A stretch of DNA of 55,385 bases from Rubrivivax sp. (lineage in GTDB: Bacteria; Pseudomonadota; Gammaproteobacteria; Burkholderiales; Burkholderiaceae_C). The notes below the pieces were generated by a model. The model worked only from the letters and a program-made list of their open reading frames with translations, searched no databases and was not told the DNA's origin. Positions 9,564 to 18,558 of this stretch are shown piece after piece (position 1 is the first letter of the stretch; each line of letters starts with the position of its first letter). Location: positions 1-55,385 of the forward strand of contig JAHECD010000018.1 in the NCBI GenBank assembly GCA_024641945.1. Reading direction: 5' to 3'. The position numbers and the translations under genes are program-made.

Positions 9564-10332
9564 GAATCTACTAGCGCTTCCCGCCTTCAACGACAACTAC
9601 ATCTGGATGCTGCACGACGGCGTCCGCGCTGCCGTCGTCGATCCCGGCGATGCAGGCCCGGTGCATGAGGCGCTCGACGCGCTACGGCTGCAGCTGTCGG
9701 CGATTCTAGTGACGCACCACCATGCCGACCACGTCGGTGGCGTCGACGCGCTGCGCGGCCGTCTTCAAGGGTCTGTCTTCGGCCCGGCGCGCGAGCGCAT
9801 TCCCACCCCGTTTACGCCACTGAGCGACGGCGCCCGGATAGAAGCGCTGGGTCTGCGCTTCGAGGTCATCGACGTGCCTGGTCACACCGCGGGGCATATC
9901 GCCTACCTAACCCACGACGACGGCCCGGACCCGCTGCTGTTCTGCGGCGACACGCTGTTCAGCGGCGGCTGCGGCCGGCTCTTCGAAGGCACACCCGCGC
10001 AGATGCACCAATCGCTGTCGCGCCTGTCCGCGCTGCCGGCGAAAACGCGCGTCTGCTGTACCCACGAGTACACCTTGTCGAACCTGAAGTTCGCCCTCGC
10101 CGTCGAGCCTGCCAACGAAGCGCTGGCGGCGTACACCAGCGAATGCCAGGCCCTGCGTGCCGCCGGGCAGATCACGCTGCCGTCGACGATCGGGCGCGAA
10201 CTGCAGATCAATCCGTTCCTTCGCTGCGACCAACCCGCCGTGGTCGCAACCGCGATGGCACATGGCGCCCCCAACCCCGCGCCGGTCGCCGTCTTCGGTG
10301 CACTGCGTGAATGGAAGAACCATTTCCGATGA
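9562..10332 (+). CDS. gloB: hydroxyacylglutathione hydrolase (glyoxalase II)
   Basis: 256 aa metallo-beta-lactamase-fold enzyme that hydrolyses S-D-lactoylglutathione, the second glyoxalase step. The metal-binding THHHADHVGG (His52, His54, Asp56, His57) is present, with GHTAGHIAY and FCGDTLFSGGCGRLFEG supplying further ligands and the glutathione-binding CTHEYTLSNLKFA. The ATG at 9562 is taken; an in-frame GTG at 9550 is also possible. Its last four bases overlap the mltD start (ATGA), so the two are co-translated. The gloB-mltD pair is conserved in proteobacteria. Confidence 0.93.
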   Translation: MNLLALPAFNDNYIWMLHDGVRAAVVDPGDAGPVHEALDALRLQLSAILVTHHHADHVGGVDALRGRLQGSVFGPARERIPTPFTPLSDGARIEALGLRFEVIDVPGHTAGHIAYLTHDDGPDPLLFCGDTLFSGGCGRLFEGTPAQMHQSLSRLSALPAKTRVCCTHEYTLSNLKFALAVEPANEALAAYTSECQALRAAGQITLPSTIGRELQINPFLRCDQPAVVATAMAHGAPNPAPVAVFGALREWKNHFR

Positions 10333-11978
10333 CATTGTTTCGATCACTGCCTGCCCGTTGCCTATCGCTGGCGATCCTGTTCACGCTGGCAGGCTGCGCC
10401 GGCCTGGGGCAGCAAGGCATGCAGGTGCCCGCTGCGGCGAGCCCACCGATCGCAGCGTCAGCGCCCATGGGCCAGGCACCGGCTGTAGCGACGGCGGCGT
10501 CGGCATCGGCGCCGACCGCAGTGCCTGCGGTGGCAACGGCGCCGAAGGTGGTGCTGCCGCCCCTGCGTGTCGACCTGAATGCGGAGCCGGTGCTTGCCGA
10601 CGTCCCCGCGGCCACGCTCACGGCGCAGTCGGAAGAGGAAGAAGCGGCTCAGCGTGCCGACCTTTGGGTGCGTGTGCGCCAGGGCTTCGCGATGCCCGAC
10701 CTCGAGAACGACCTGGTCCGCAAGTGGGAGCAGTACTACGCCGGGCGACCGGACTACGTGGCGCGCATGACCGAGCGCGGCGGCCGCTACCTGTATCACA
10801 TCCTCGACGAGGTCGAGAAGCGCGGCATGCCGTCGGAGCTGGCTCTCTTGCCGTTCATCGAAAGCGCCTTCAATCCGCAGGCGACCTCGTCGGCGCGGGC
10901 CTCCGGCATGTGGCAGTTCATGCCTGCCACCGGCCGCGACTACGAGCTCAAGCAAAACATGTTCCGGGACGACCGGCGCAGCGTATTGGCGTCGACCCGC
11001 GCGGCGCTCGACTATCTTCAGACGCTGCACAAGATGTTCGGCGACTGGCAGCACGTGCTGGCCGCCTACAACTGGGGCCAGGGCAATGTGCAGCGTGCCG
11101 TGGCGCGCAATCAGAAGGCGGGCGGCAGCGTCGCCTACGACGCGCTCACCATGCCCGACGAGACACGCAACTATGTGCCCAAGCTGCAGGCGATCAAGAA
11201 CATCGTGGCGCGGCCTGATTCATTCGGGCTGGCGCTGCCCCCGTTGCAGAACCACCCGTTCTTCTTGTCGGTGGCGATCGAACGCGACATCGATGTCGCC
11301 GTGGCCGCCCGCCTGGCCGGGATGACGCTGGACGAGTTCCAGCAGTTGAACCCGCAGATGAACAAGCCGGTGATCCTGGCCGCCGGGACCCCGCATTTGC
11401 TGCTGCCGTTCGACAACGCGCGGCATTTCGTACGCGAGATCGAGCGCCATCGCGGCCCTCTGGCCACCTGGACCGCATGGGTTGCACCGCGCACGCTGAA
11501 ACCGGCCGAGGCCGCGCGAACGGTCGGCATCAGCGAGTCGCAATTGCGCGAGGTCAACCGGATACCGCCACGCATGCTGGTCAAGGCGGGTTCGACGCTG
11601 CTCGTACCGCGCGCGGCGACGAGCACACGCGACGTGTCCGAACACGTCGCCGACACTGCCGCCATGATCCTCGCACCGGAGCCGCTGCCTGGCCGCCGTC
11701 GCATCGTGAAGGCCGGCAGCAAGGGCGAGTCGGTGGCCTCCATGGCACGCCGCCTGAAGGTCAGTGCGGCCAACCTCGCCGCGTGGAACGGCGTGGCTGC
11801 CAGCGCAAGTTTCAAGCCGCGACAGGCCGTGGTGTTGATGCTGCCCGCGTTGAAGAGCAAGAAGTCGGTACGCACGGCAGCGAAGAAGGGCAGCGGCAAG
11901 GCGGTGGTGCGCAGATCCGCGCAGCGTCGCGAGACCAAGCCCGTGGCACGAACCCGGGTGCGCGTCGCGCGCCAGTAG
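10329..11978 (+). CDS. mltD: membrane-bound lytic murein transglycosylase D
   Basis: 549 aa lipoprotein. The signal peptide ends in a lipobox (LFTLAGC, Cys23). A low-complexity Ala/Pro stretch (35-80) leads into the SLT catalytic domain: Glu178 in LPFIESAFNP, SARASGMWQFMPATGRDY and AAYNWGQGNVQRAV. Two LysM-like segments follow (around 330-430 and 455-500, the second with KAGSKGESVASMARRLKVS). It cleaves glycan strands, releasing 1,6-anhydro-muropeptides. The last 45 residues are Lys/Arg-rich (KSKKSVRTAAKKGSGK), unlike E. coli MltD, and might bind anionic wall polymers or DNA. Starts on the ATGA overlap with gloB. Confidence 0.92.
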   Translation: MTLFRSLPARCLSLAILFTLAGCAGLGQQGMQVPAAASPPIAASAPMGQAPAVATAASASAPTAVPAVATAPKVVLPPLRVDLNAEPVLADVPAATLTAQSEEEEAAQRADLWVRVRQGFAMPDLENDLVRKWEQYYAGRPDYVARMTERGGRYLYHILDEVEKRGMPSELALLPFIESAFNPQATSSARASGMWQFMPATGRDYELKQNMFRDDRRSVLASTRAALDYLQTLHKMFGDWQHVLAAYNWGQGNVQRAVARNQKAGGSVAYDALTMPDETRNYVPKLQAIKNIVARPDSFGLALPPLQNHPFFLSVAIERDIDVAVAARLAGMTLDEFQQLNPQMNKPVILAAGTPHLLLPFDNARHFVREIERHRGPLATWTAWVAPRTLKPAEAARTVGISESQLREVNRIPPRMLVKAGSTLLVPRAATSTRDVSEHVADTAAMILAPEPLPGRRRIVKAGSKGESVASMARRLKVSAANLAAWNGVAASASFKPRQAVVLMLPALKSKKSVRTAAKKGSGKAVVRRSAQRRETKPVARTRVRVARQ

Positions 11979-11981
11979 TAG

Positions 11982-11999
11982 GCCGGCTTCGACGCCGGC
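11982..11999. terminator. hairpin between convergent mltD and recR
   Basis: GCCGGC-TTCGAC-GCCGGC is a 6-bp perfect stem immediately after the mltD stop and before the recR stop. No T-run follows on either strand. Confidence 0.35.
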
Positions 12000-12006
12000 T
12001 TCAGGG

Positions 12007-12597
12007 TCAGCGTCGATCCACCAGGGCGTGGGCGATGGTGCCCAGATCGACGTACTCGATCTCGCTGCCTGCAGGCACCCCGCGGGCCAGGCGAGTGACC
12101 TTCAACCCCCGCGCCCGCAATGCTTGCGCCAAGGCATGCGCGGTGGCCTCGCCCTCGGCAGTGAAGCCAGTGGCCAGGATCACCTCGTCGACCAGCCCGT
12201 CCGTCGCGCGCTCGAGCAGCGGCGCCACGCCGATGTCACTGGCACCGATGCCGTCGAGCGGGCTGATGCGGCCCATCAGAACAAAATACAGGCCTCGGTA
12301 GCTGCCCGTGCGCTCGAGCGCGCCCTGGTCGGCGGGCGACTCGACGACGCAGAGTTGGCGCGCGTCGCGGCCGGCATCGAGGCACAGATCGCAAACCGGC
12401 GCCTCGGTAAACGTGTGACAACGGGCGCAGTGACCGATGCGCTGCGCAGCGCCTGCCAGAGCGGCGGACAGCTGCTGGGCGCCCGCGCGGTCGTGCTGCA
12501 ACAGGTGGTACGCCATGCGCTGCGCGGACTTGGCCCCCACGCCCGGGAGCCGGCGCAACGCATCGATCAGCGCCGCCAGCGCGGGCTCGCCCGACAC
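12007..12597 (-). CDS. recR: recombination mediator protein RecR
   Basis: 196 aa, full length. RecR acts with RecO/RecF to load RecA on gapped DNA. An N-terminal helix-hairpin-helix ([20 protein letters not shown]) is followed by a four-Cys zinc finger (CARCHTF...CDLCLD), a TOPRIM domain ([16 protein letters not shown] ... [13 protein letters not shown]) and a C-terminal [18 protein letters not shown]. The start is a GTG at 12597, four bases after the ybaB stop. Downstream of ybaB, the classic dnaX-ybaB-recR order. Confidence 0.95.
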   Translation of the reverse strand: MSGEPALAALIDALRRLPGVGAKSAQRMAYHLLQHDRAGAQQLSAALAGAAQRIGHCARCHTFTEAPVCDLCLDAGRDARQLCVVESPADQGALERTGSYRGLYFVLMGRISPLDGIGASDIGVAPLLERATDGLVDEVILATGFTAEGEATAHALAQALRARGLKVTRLARGVPAGSEIEYVDLGTIAHALVDRR

Positions 12598-12601
12598 GGC
12601 G

Positions 12602-12928
12602 TCAGAACGGGAACTTCATGCCCGGGGGCATCGGCATGCCGGCGGTCAGCTTGCCCATCTTTTCGCTGCTGACCTCCTCGGCGCGACGGATGGCGTCGTT
12701 GAAGGCCGCTGCGACCAGGTCCTCGAGCATGTCCTTGTCGTCGGCCAGCAGGCTGGGGTCGATGGCGACACGGCGCACGTCGTGTTTGCAGGTCATCGTG
12801 ACCTTGACGAGGCCGGCGCCGGACTGGCCCTCGACTTCGATCGTGGCCAATTCTTCCTGGGCACGTTTCAGGTTGTCCTGCATGGCCTGCGCCTGCTTCA
12901 TCAGGCCGGCGAGTTGACCTTTCATCAT
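12602..12928 (-). CDS. ybaB: YbaB/EbfC nucleoid-associated protein
   Basis: 108 aa, typical length. The coiled-coil N-terminus ([24 protein letters not shown]), the central [19 protein letters not shown] and the C-terminal [19 protein letters not shown] define the family. The dimer binds DNA and shapes the nucleoid; it is almost always next to dnaX and recR. AAAGGA precedes tandem ATGs at 12928/12925; either may be used. Confidence 0.94.
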   Translation of the reverse strand: MMKGQLAGLMKQAQAMQDNLKRAQEELATIEVEGQSGAGLVKVTMTCKHDVRRVAIDPSLLADDKDMLEDLVAAAFNDAIRRAEEVSSEKMGKLTAGMPMPPGMKFPF

Positions 12929-13004
12929 GATGGAGTGTCCTTTCGGGATTGATCGGGTCGATGGTCTGAACGAACGGTGATCTGCAGACTGGAGGATGAG
13001 GCGA

Positions 13005-14744
13005 TCACACCGGCTTGATCGACCCGGGCACGATGCGTGCCGTCTTGAACTGGCTCATCAGCTCACGGACCACCGGGTCCTGGCGAATCACCTCCTCGGC
13101 GGCCAACTGGCGACGAGCACGCTCCGCGGCTTCGCGCCGGGCCGGGGTATCCAGCGGCACCCCGGCCCGCAACTCCAGCCGAAGCGGTGCACCAATGCAT
13201 TCGGACACCGCCACGACGAGCTTGTCGCGCAGTCCGGGAACGCGCAGCGATTCATGCTCGACGAGCAGATGCCAGGCCACGGGATTTCCCGGCTCCACCG
13301 CGATGAGCGCACTCTGCCAGGCGAGCTCCCGAACGAGGCCCGTGACCGCGGCCTCGTCGATAAGCCGGCGCACCACGGCATTCCAGCGGTCACCGAGTGC
13401 CGCATCAATGGGCGCGTCCTCATGCCGCGGCGCAGCGGGCTGCGCCACCGGTACCGGGGCCGCTTGTGGACGGGTTTCCGGCAAGGGTGCAGGTGCGCTC
13501 CGAGCGGGCGGTGATGCGGCCACCGCATCAGGCGCCCGCGCAGCCGACGCAGTGCGGGGCGGTGCGGCCGGCACCGCCAGCGCAGGTGGCGACGGTGCGC
13601 GCAACGGCGCCGCCTTGACAGGTGCGGACGAGGCAGCCGACATCTCGGCGGGCGGGAAGGCCAGAAACCGCAGCAGCACCATCGTGAATGCCGCATATTC
13701 ATCGGACATCAACCCAAGCTCTTCGCGTCCATGCAGCACGATGCCGTAGAGCAACTGGGTTTCGTCGGGCGCCAACTGAGGCGCAAGGTCGCGCGCCGAC
13801 TGCGCATCGGCGTCGTCGGCGGGAAGCGCGCCGGGCACCGCCTGCTCGACCGCCATCTGTTGCAGGAGTCCGGCCATCTGCTCGAGCGTGGAGGCACACG
13901 ACAAGCCGGCCTCGCGCAACCGCGCGGCACCTGCCAGCACGGCCGGGCCGTCACGCTTTGCCAGCGCGCGCACGAGTTCCGCCGCGAGGCTGCCGTCGAC
14001 GACACCGAGCATGCCGCGCACGACGTCTTCGTCGATCTGCCCTCCCCCGTAGGCGATGGCCTGGTCGGTGAGCGACAGTGCATCGCGCATCGACCCGCGT
14101 GCCGCGTGCGACAGCAGACGCAGCGACCCCTCGTCGTGCGCAATGCCCTCGGATTGCAGGACCTGGACAAGGTGATCCCGAACCGTATCGGGGGCCATCG
14201 GGCGCAGATTGAACTGCAGGCACCGGCTGAGCACGGTGGGCAGCATCTTCTCGGGGTCCGTCGTCGCGAGAACGAACTTGAGGTACTCAGGAGGCTCCTC
14301 CAGCGTCTTCAGCAGCGCGTTGAAAGCGTCCTTCGACAACTGGTGCGCCTCGTCGATCATGAAGACCTTGAAGCGGCCGACGCCAGGTTTGTAGGCGGCC
14401 CGTTCGATGAGGTCGCGAATGTCGTCCTTGCCGCCCGACGAGGCAGCATCCATCTCGATGTAGTCGATGTAGCGATCGGCGTCGATCTCGGTGCACGCGT
14501 TGCACACCCCGCACGGCTGCGCCGTGATGCCGCCTTGGCCATCGGGACCGGTGCAATTCAGGCTCTTGGCGAGGATCCGTGACACCGTCGTCTTGCCGAT
14601 GCCGCGTGTCCCTGTGAACAGGTAGGCATGGTGCAGGCGTTGTTGCGCCAGCGCATTGGTCAACGCCCGCACCACGTGCTCCTGCCCGGCCATCTGCGCA
14701 AAATTGCGCGGGCGGTATTTGCGGGCCAGGACCACGTAGCTCAT
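13005..14744 (-). CDS. dnaX: DNA polymerase III subunit tau/gamma
   Basis: 579 aa clamp-loader ATPase. Walker A is in [14 protein letters not shown], a zinc module follows (four Cys between about residues 63 and 78, including [11 protein letters not shown]), then the DEAH-like box ([11 protein letters not shown]) and the arginine-finger motif [10 protein letters not shown]. After domain III there is a Pro/Ala-rich linker (about 390-465) and a tau-specific C-terminal domain. It is shorter than E. coli tau (643). I found no A-rich slippery site, so a gamma form by frameshifting is not evident. The ATG at 14744 gives the canonical [12 protein letters not shown] and has TAGAAT 7 bases upstream. 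Confidence 0.95.
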   Translation of the reverse strand: MSYVVLARKYRPRNFAQMAGQEHVVRALTNALAQQRLHHAYLFTGTRGIGKTTVSRILAKSLNCTGPDGQGGITAQPCGVCNACTEIDADRYIDYIEMDAASSGGKDDIRDLIERAAYKPGVGRFKVFMIDEAHQLSKDAFNALLKTLEEPPEYLKFVLATTDPEKMLPTVLSRCLQFNLRPMAPDTVRDHLVQVLQSEGIAHDEGSLRLLSHAARGSMRDALSLTDQAIAYGGGQIDEDVVRGMLGVVDGSLAAELVRALAKRDGPAVLAGAARLREAGLSCASTLEQMAGLLQQMAVEQAVPGALPADDADAQSARDLAPQLAPDETQLLYGIVLHGREELGLMSDEYAAFTMVLLRFLAFPPAEMSAASSAPVKAAPLRAPSPPALAVPAAPPRTASAARAPDAVAASPPARSAPAPLPETRPQAAPVPVAQPAAPRHEDAPIDAALGDRWNAVVRRLIDEAAVTGLVRELAWQSALIAVEPGNPVAWHLLVEHESLRVPGLRDKLVVAVSECIGAPLRLELRAGVPLDTPARREAAERARRQLAAEEVIRQDPVVRELMSQFKTARIVPGSIKPV

Positions 14745-14751
14745 GCCAGTC

Positions 14752-14757
14752 ATTCTA
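14752..14757 (-). promoter_or_regulatory. -10 box for leaderless dnaX transcript
   Basis: On the minus strand TAGAAT ends exactly 7 bases before the dnaX ATG (14744). No Shine-Dalgarno sequence fits in that space, so the mRNA probably starts at or beside the ATG. Confidence 0.55.
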
Positions 14758-14804
14758 CGGGCGGCACCTCTGTCCGCCGACGGGGCCCAGCACCCTTCCG
14801 CCGC

Positions 14805-14810
14805 GATAAT
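14805..14810 (+). promoter_or_regulatory. -10 box for leaderless PurM-like transcript
   Basis: GATAAT ends exactly 7 bases before the ATG at 14818. With the divergent dnaX box 48 bases away it forms a compact pair of divergent leaderless promoters. Confidence 0.55.
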
Positions 14811-14817
14811 CTCGGCC

Positions 14818-15933
14818 ATGAATGCATCGGCCCCCACCCCGCTCACTTATGACCAGACCGGTGTCGACTACGACCTGATCGACCCCCTCAAGGTGGCGGC
14901 CCAGCGTGCCGCAGCGGCCACGGCGGGGCACCTTGCAGGACATGGATTCAGCGAGGTGGCGGCCTCGCGCGGCGAGTCCGCTTACGTGGTGGACGTCGGT
15001 CCGTTCTACCTGGCCAGCATTGTCGAATGCCTGGGCAGCAAAGCGCTGGTCGCGGACGAGATGCAGCGTCTCACCGGTCGCAGCCACTACGACGGCATCG
15101 CGCAGGACACGATCGCGATGGCCGTGAACGACTTGATCACGGTGGGCGCAACGCCGCTGGTGGTGCAGGCGTACTGGGCGGCAGGCGGCAGCGACTGGTT
15201 CGGCGATGCACAGCGCGCACACGCCCTGGTCGCTGGATGGAAGCGCGCGTGCGATGCCTGCGGCGTGTCCTGGGGGGGCGGCGAGACACCGGCGCTTGCA
15301 GGCATCGTCGAATCCGGTCGGATCGACCTGGCCGCCAGTTGCACCGGTATCGTGAATCCCAAGTCGCGCCTGTCTCTCGGCGAGGCCCTGTCGCCCGGCG
15401 ACGCCATCGTGCTGCTGGCCTCCAGCGGCATCCACGCCAACGGCCTGAGCCTGGCACGCAAGCTCGTCGACCGCCTGCCGAATGGATACCTCAGCGAGGT
15501 CGAGCCAGGGTTGGGTTACGGCCAAGCCCTGCTGGCGCCGACGACCCTGTATTCACCCGTCACCGAGGCGCTGTTCAAGGCCGGCGTCGTGCCGCACTAC
15601 TGCGCCAACATCACGGGCCACGGCTGGCGGAAATTGCTGCGTCATCCTGCGACGCTGGAGTACCGGATTCACCAGTTGCCACCAGTGCCACCGGTGCTGA
15701 CCTTCATCCAGCAGCATGCCGCCCTCGACGCCGCCGAAGCCTACGGCACCCTCAACATGGGCGCAGGCTTTGCCGTCTTCGTGGGTGCCGAGGACGCCGA
15801 GCGTGCTGTTGCCGTCGCGCGCGCTGCGGGAGTCGAGGCGTGGATCTGTGGAAGCGTGGCGGCCGGGCCGAAGCGCCTCGTCATCGAGCCACTGGGGATC
15901 GAATACAGCGGCGACTCCTTGCAGCTGCGTTGA
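14818..15933 (+). CDS. AIR synthase-related (PurM-like) protein
   Basis: 371 aa, full-length PurM fold. Matches to PurM include MAVNDLITVGATPLVV, the GGGETP loop, LASSGIHANGLSLARKL, LLAPTTLY and NITGHGWRKLLR. However the ATP-binding signature GTDGVGTK of true PurM is replaced by an IVECLGSK-like sequence, and the N-terminal glycine-rich segment is missing. It may be a paralogue with another phosphoryl-transfer or cyclo-ligase substrate rather than the purine-pathway enzyme. Its neighbours (dnaX, SRP RNA) are not purine genes. Start chosen by the -10 box placed 7 bases upstream. Confidence 0.75.
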   Translation: MNASAPTPLTYDQTGVDYDLIDPLKVAAQRAAAATAGHLAGHGFSEVAASRGESAYVVDVGPFYLASIVECLGSKALVADEMQRLTGRSHYDGIAQDTIAMAVNDLITVGATPLVVQAYWAAGGSDWFGDAQRAHALVAGWKRACDACGVSWGGGETPALAGIVESGRIDLAASCTGIVNPKSRLSLGEALSPGDAIVLLASSGIHANGLSLARKLVDRLPNGYLSEVEPGLGYGQALLAPTTLYSPVTEALFKAGVVPHYCANITGHGWRKLLRHPATLEYRIHQLPPVPPVLTFIQQHAALDAAEAYGTLNMGAGFAVFVGAEDAERAVAVARAAGVEAWICGSVAAGPKRLVIEPLGIEYSGDSLQLR

Positions 15934-15961
15934 AGAGCACGCCCGGCCGCTGCGTCTCACC

Positions 15962-15967
15962 TACAAT
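15962..15967 (+). promoter_or_regulatory. -10 box of the SRP RNA gene
   Basis: TACAAT lies 7 bases before the predicted 5' end of the SRP RNA (15975). No convincing -35 hexamer is visible. Confidence 0.55.
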
Positions 15968-15974
15968 CGTCCTC

Positions 15975-16069
15975 GACGGGCCTCCCCGCATGGAAGCGCG
16001 CCCAACCGGGTCAGGTGGGGAACCAAGCAGCCCTAAGCGTTGCGACCAGTGCCGGGGGTAAGGCTCGTC
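15975..16069 (+). ncRNA. ffs: 4.5S signal recognition particle RNA (small bacterial type)
   Basis: About 95 nt. The conserved Ffh-binding core reads GTCAGGTGGGGAACCAAGC followed by AGCCCTAAG, the symmetric and asymmetric loops of the apical stem. The ends pair: GACGGGCC (15975-15982) with GGCTCGTC (16062-16069), 8 bp including one G-U. A TACAAT box sits at the right distance upstream. The RNA joins Ffh to target nascent membrane proteins to SecYEG. Exact ends are inferred from the terminal helix. Confidence 0.88.
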
Positions 16070-16125
16070 ACCTGAATGTTCCCCCGAAGTTGCGCGCACG
16101 TCGCGCCCCGGGCCCTCCGTCGGCC

Positions 16126-18558
16126 TCAGCCGACCTGGCGAAATGCCATCACGGCCTGGTTTCGCAGGGTACGCAGAAGATTCAATTCCTTTTCGTCGAG
16201 GTCGATTGCGCCCGGCGAGGCCTTGTCGGCGTAGATCAGGCCGAAGGGCGCGCCCTTCATGGCCAGCGGAAGGAGAAGGAAGGCCGGCGCATGCACCTGC
16301 TTGCGGTGCCAGTCGGGCACCCGCGAAAGAATCGCCGGCGCACCAGCGTCGGTGATGAGCGTATCGACACCCTTCAGGCAGACCGCAGTGAACAGGTCGG
16401 GGCGAGCGCCGGCAGGCAGTCGCAGCGGCACCCTGAAGATTGCCGCGATGTCGGCAGCCCGGTCACCCAGTCCAAAACGACCCGTCAGCGTCTCGGTCTT
16501 CGCATCGCGCAGACAGAACACGATGCGCTGGAAATGCAGCGCACGGAACATCGTCTCCAGCACCATCCGAATCACTTCGTTGAGCTTGAAGCCTTCAGCG
16601 ACCATTGAATTGGTGATGTCCTGGATGCCTGCGGAAAGCATCTGGGCAACCTCATCACGCTGGCGTGCATCGAGCACGACAGTGCGCTCCTCGGGCTCTG
16701 GCGGTGACCGCCCGACCAGGGTTCGCGTGGCATGAAGTTCCAGGTCCGTGAGCGAATCTGGATCCTCCGCCGGTGTGGTCGATGCCGCTCCGATCAGCCG
16801 GCGGGCAGGCGAACCGGGAGACAGGTCGACTGACATGGCCTGCGCCATCTGAGTCAGCTTCTCGCGTGCCTTCTGAGCCGCGTCGCGCAACGCATCCGGC
16901 GTCAGCCCGAGCGCGCGGGCGTAGCGGTCGGCAACCTCGCCGATCCGGCGTGCAGCATCCTCGGGAGTGCACTCGAGCATCACGTCGGCGACCTCGTTCG
17001 CGGCAGTCGCGAGCCAGCACATGCGGTCGGGGCTGCGGTCGATGGCACGTGTCGGCGGGTCGCCAGAGGGCTTGTGCATGCAATGTCGCAGTCCGTCGGG
17101 CAGGCCCCAGGCTTTGGCCACACCGACGCCCAGGTCCTCGTAGCTGATGCCCAGCACGCGGGCGGACGCCACGGATTCGTCGAGCGGCGTCGCGAGTGCA
17201 ACGCCACGCCCGCCAGCAGGCTTGACGAGGTTGCGTACCTGCAACGCCTCGTCGGTCAGATAGAACTCGGTCACCATGCGGCCCAGGTTCTGGAAGAGCG
17301 CGCCAATGAACGCCTCTTCCGCATCCTTTGACGTCTGGCTCAACTCGCCGGCCAGATGTCCGGCCATCATGGAACGAAGGAACTCGGTCTTGAGCAACTG
17401 CGCATGGGCCTTGTCGTTCATGTGTTCCAGCAGCACGAGCGACAGCGCCATGTTGCGGATGCCGGCAAACCCCACCAGTGCGACGGCACGGGACACTGTG
17501 CTCACGCCACCCCCCGTGGCCTGGCTGAAGTGCGCGGAATTGACCATGCGCAGCAGCTTGTTCGTCAGCGCAACGTCCTTCAGGATCTCCTGTGAAAGGC
17601 TGTTCAGGCTTTCGTTGTCCGAATTGGCGACTCGCTGAATTCGCACCACTGACGAAGACAGGGCCGGAAAATCGCTCTTGTGGCGCATGCGCCGCAGCAG
17701 AAAGTCCAGCGTTCCGCTCGTCTGCGCGGCATCCACTGGAGCGGGCTTGCTCCAGTCCGAGAGCGCGCGGTGCAACGCGGCCGCGTTGGCGTACCGGTCA
17801 GACGACTTGCGCGCCAAAGCGCGCCCGACGATCGCGCGCAGCGCGTCGTCGATCTGCGCACTCGGCGGCACGACCATGTCTTCCTCCTGCACGCGGCGCA
17901 CGGCCTCCCAGGGGTCACGTTCACGCAGCAGTGGCTTGCCGGCCAGCATCTCGCCCAGCACCATGCCCGAAGAAAAGACATCCATGACCGGCGACGGAGG
18001 ATCCCCGCGGGCCGCCTCTGGAGACATGTAGCCCGGTGTGCCGACGATGCGCCCATCGCCGCCCAAGGCCACACGCGCGGCAATGCCGAAATCCATGACC
18101 CGAGCTCGCCTGTCCTGTCCGAGCAGGATGTTCGACGGCTTCAAATCGCGGTGGACGATGCCTTTCGCGTGTGCCGCGGCCAAGGCATCCAGCACGCCGA
18201 GCATCGCCTGTACCGCTTCGTGCGGCGGCAGGGCACCCCGGCTGCGAACGGCCTGTGCCAGTGTCGGTCCGTCGACGAACTCGAAAACGAGGAACGGCTG
18301 CCCTTCAATTTCGTCGGCCTCGAAGACGGGGACGATGTTCGGGTGCGCAAGCTGGCTCACCGCACGCGCCTCGTGAAGCCATTGGTGGACCGAAAGCGTG
18401 TCCGCACCTGCGTCCAGCAACTTGACGGCGACTTCCCGCTCCAGGCGGGCATCGTGCGCCAGCCAGACGGTCGCCTGGGCGCCCTTGCCGAGGACACGGC
18501 GCAACTCGAAGCGCCCGAATCGGCGCCCGCTGGCCGGCTTTGCCACGACAGCGTTCAT
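16126..18558 (-). CDS. Ser/Thr protein kinase - HDOD - GAF signalling protein
   Basis: 810 aa with three domains. Residues 14-270 are a Hanks-type kinase with all key residues: glycine loop GKGAQAT (24-30), Lys46 in VAVKLL, HRDLKPSN (Asp138, Lys140, Asn143), DFG (156-158) and GTPGYMSPE. Residues about 292-560 are an HDOD domain (FPALSSSVVRIQRVAN, LTNKLLRMVNSAHFS, RAVALVGFAGIRNMAL). Residues about 655-805 look like a GAF domain (VLETMFRALHFQRIVF, FGLIYADK). No membrane segment, so cytoplasmic. HDOD proteins usually scaffold two-component or c-di-GMP signalling; a kinase input joined to HDOD is unusual. The start overlaps the stop of the upstream pseudokinase-HDOD gene (ATGA), so the pair is co-translated. 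Targets unknown. Confidence 0.88.
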   Translation of the reverse strand: MNAVVAKPASGRRFGRFELRRVLGKGAQATVWLAHDARLEREVAVKLLDAGADTLSVHQWLHEARAVSQLAHPNIVPVFEADEIEGQPFLVFEFVDGPTLAQAVRSRGALPPHEAVQAMLGVLDALAAAHAKGIVHRDLKPSNILLGQDRRARVMDFGIAARVALGGDGRIVGTPGYMSPEAARGDPPSPVMDVFSSGMVLGEMLAGKPLLRERDPWEAVRRVQEEDMVVPPSAQIDDALRAIVGRALARKSSDRYANAAALHRALSDWSKPAPVDAAQTSGTLDFLLRRMRHKSDFPALSSSVVRIQRVANSDNESLNSLSQEILKDVALTNKLLRMVNSAHFSQATGGGVSTVSRAVALVGFAGIRNMALSLVLLEHMNDKAHAQLLKTEFLRSMMAGHLAGELSQTSKDAEEAFIGALFQNLGRMVTEFYLTDEALQVRNLVKPAGGRGVALATPLDESVASARVLGISYEDLGVGVAKAWGLPDGLRHCMHKPSGDPPTRAIDRSPDRMCWLATAANEVADVMLECTPEDAARRIGEVADRYARALGLTPDALRDAAQKAREKLTQMAQAMSVDLSPGSPARRLIGAASTTPAEDPDSLTDLELHATRTLVGRSPPEPEERTVVLDARQRDEVAQMLSAGIQDITNSMVAEGFKLNEVIRMVLETMFRALHFQRIVFCLRDAKTETLTGRFGLGDRAADIAAIFRVPLRLPAGARPDLFTAVCLKGVDTLITDAGAPAILSRVPDWHRKQVHAPAFLLLPLAMKGAPFGLIYADKASPGAIDLDEKELNLLRTLRNQAVMAFRQVG

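Noticed and set aside
13005..14744. Programmed frameshift for a short gamma form of DnaX
   Set aside because: No A-rich slippery heptamer found in the gene; only tau is supported.
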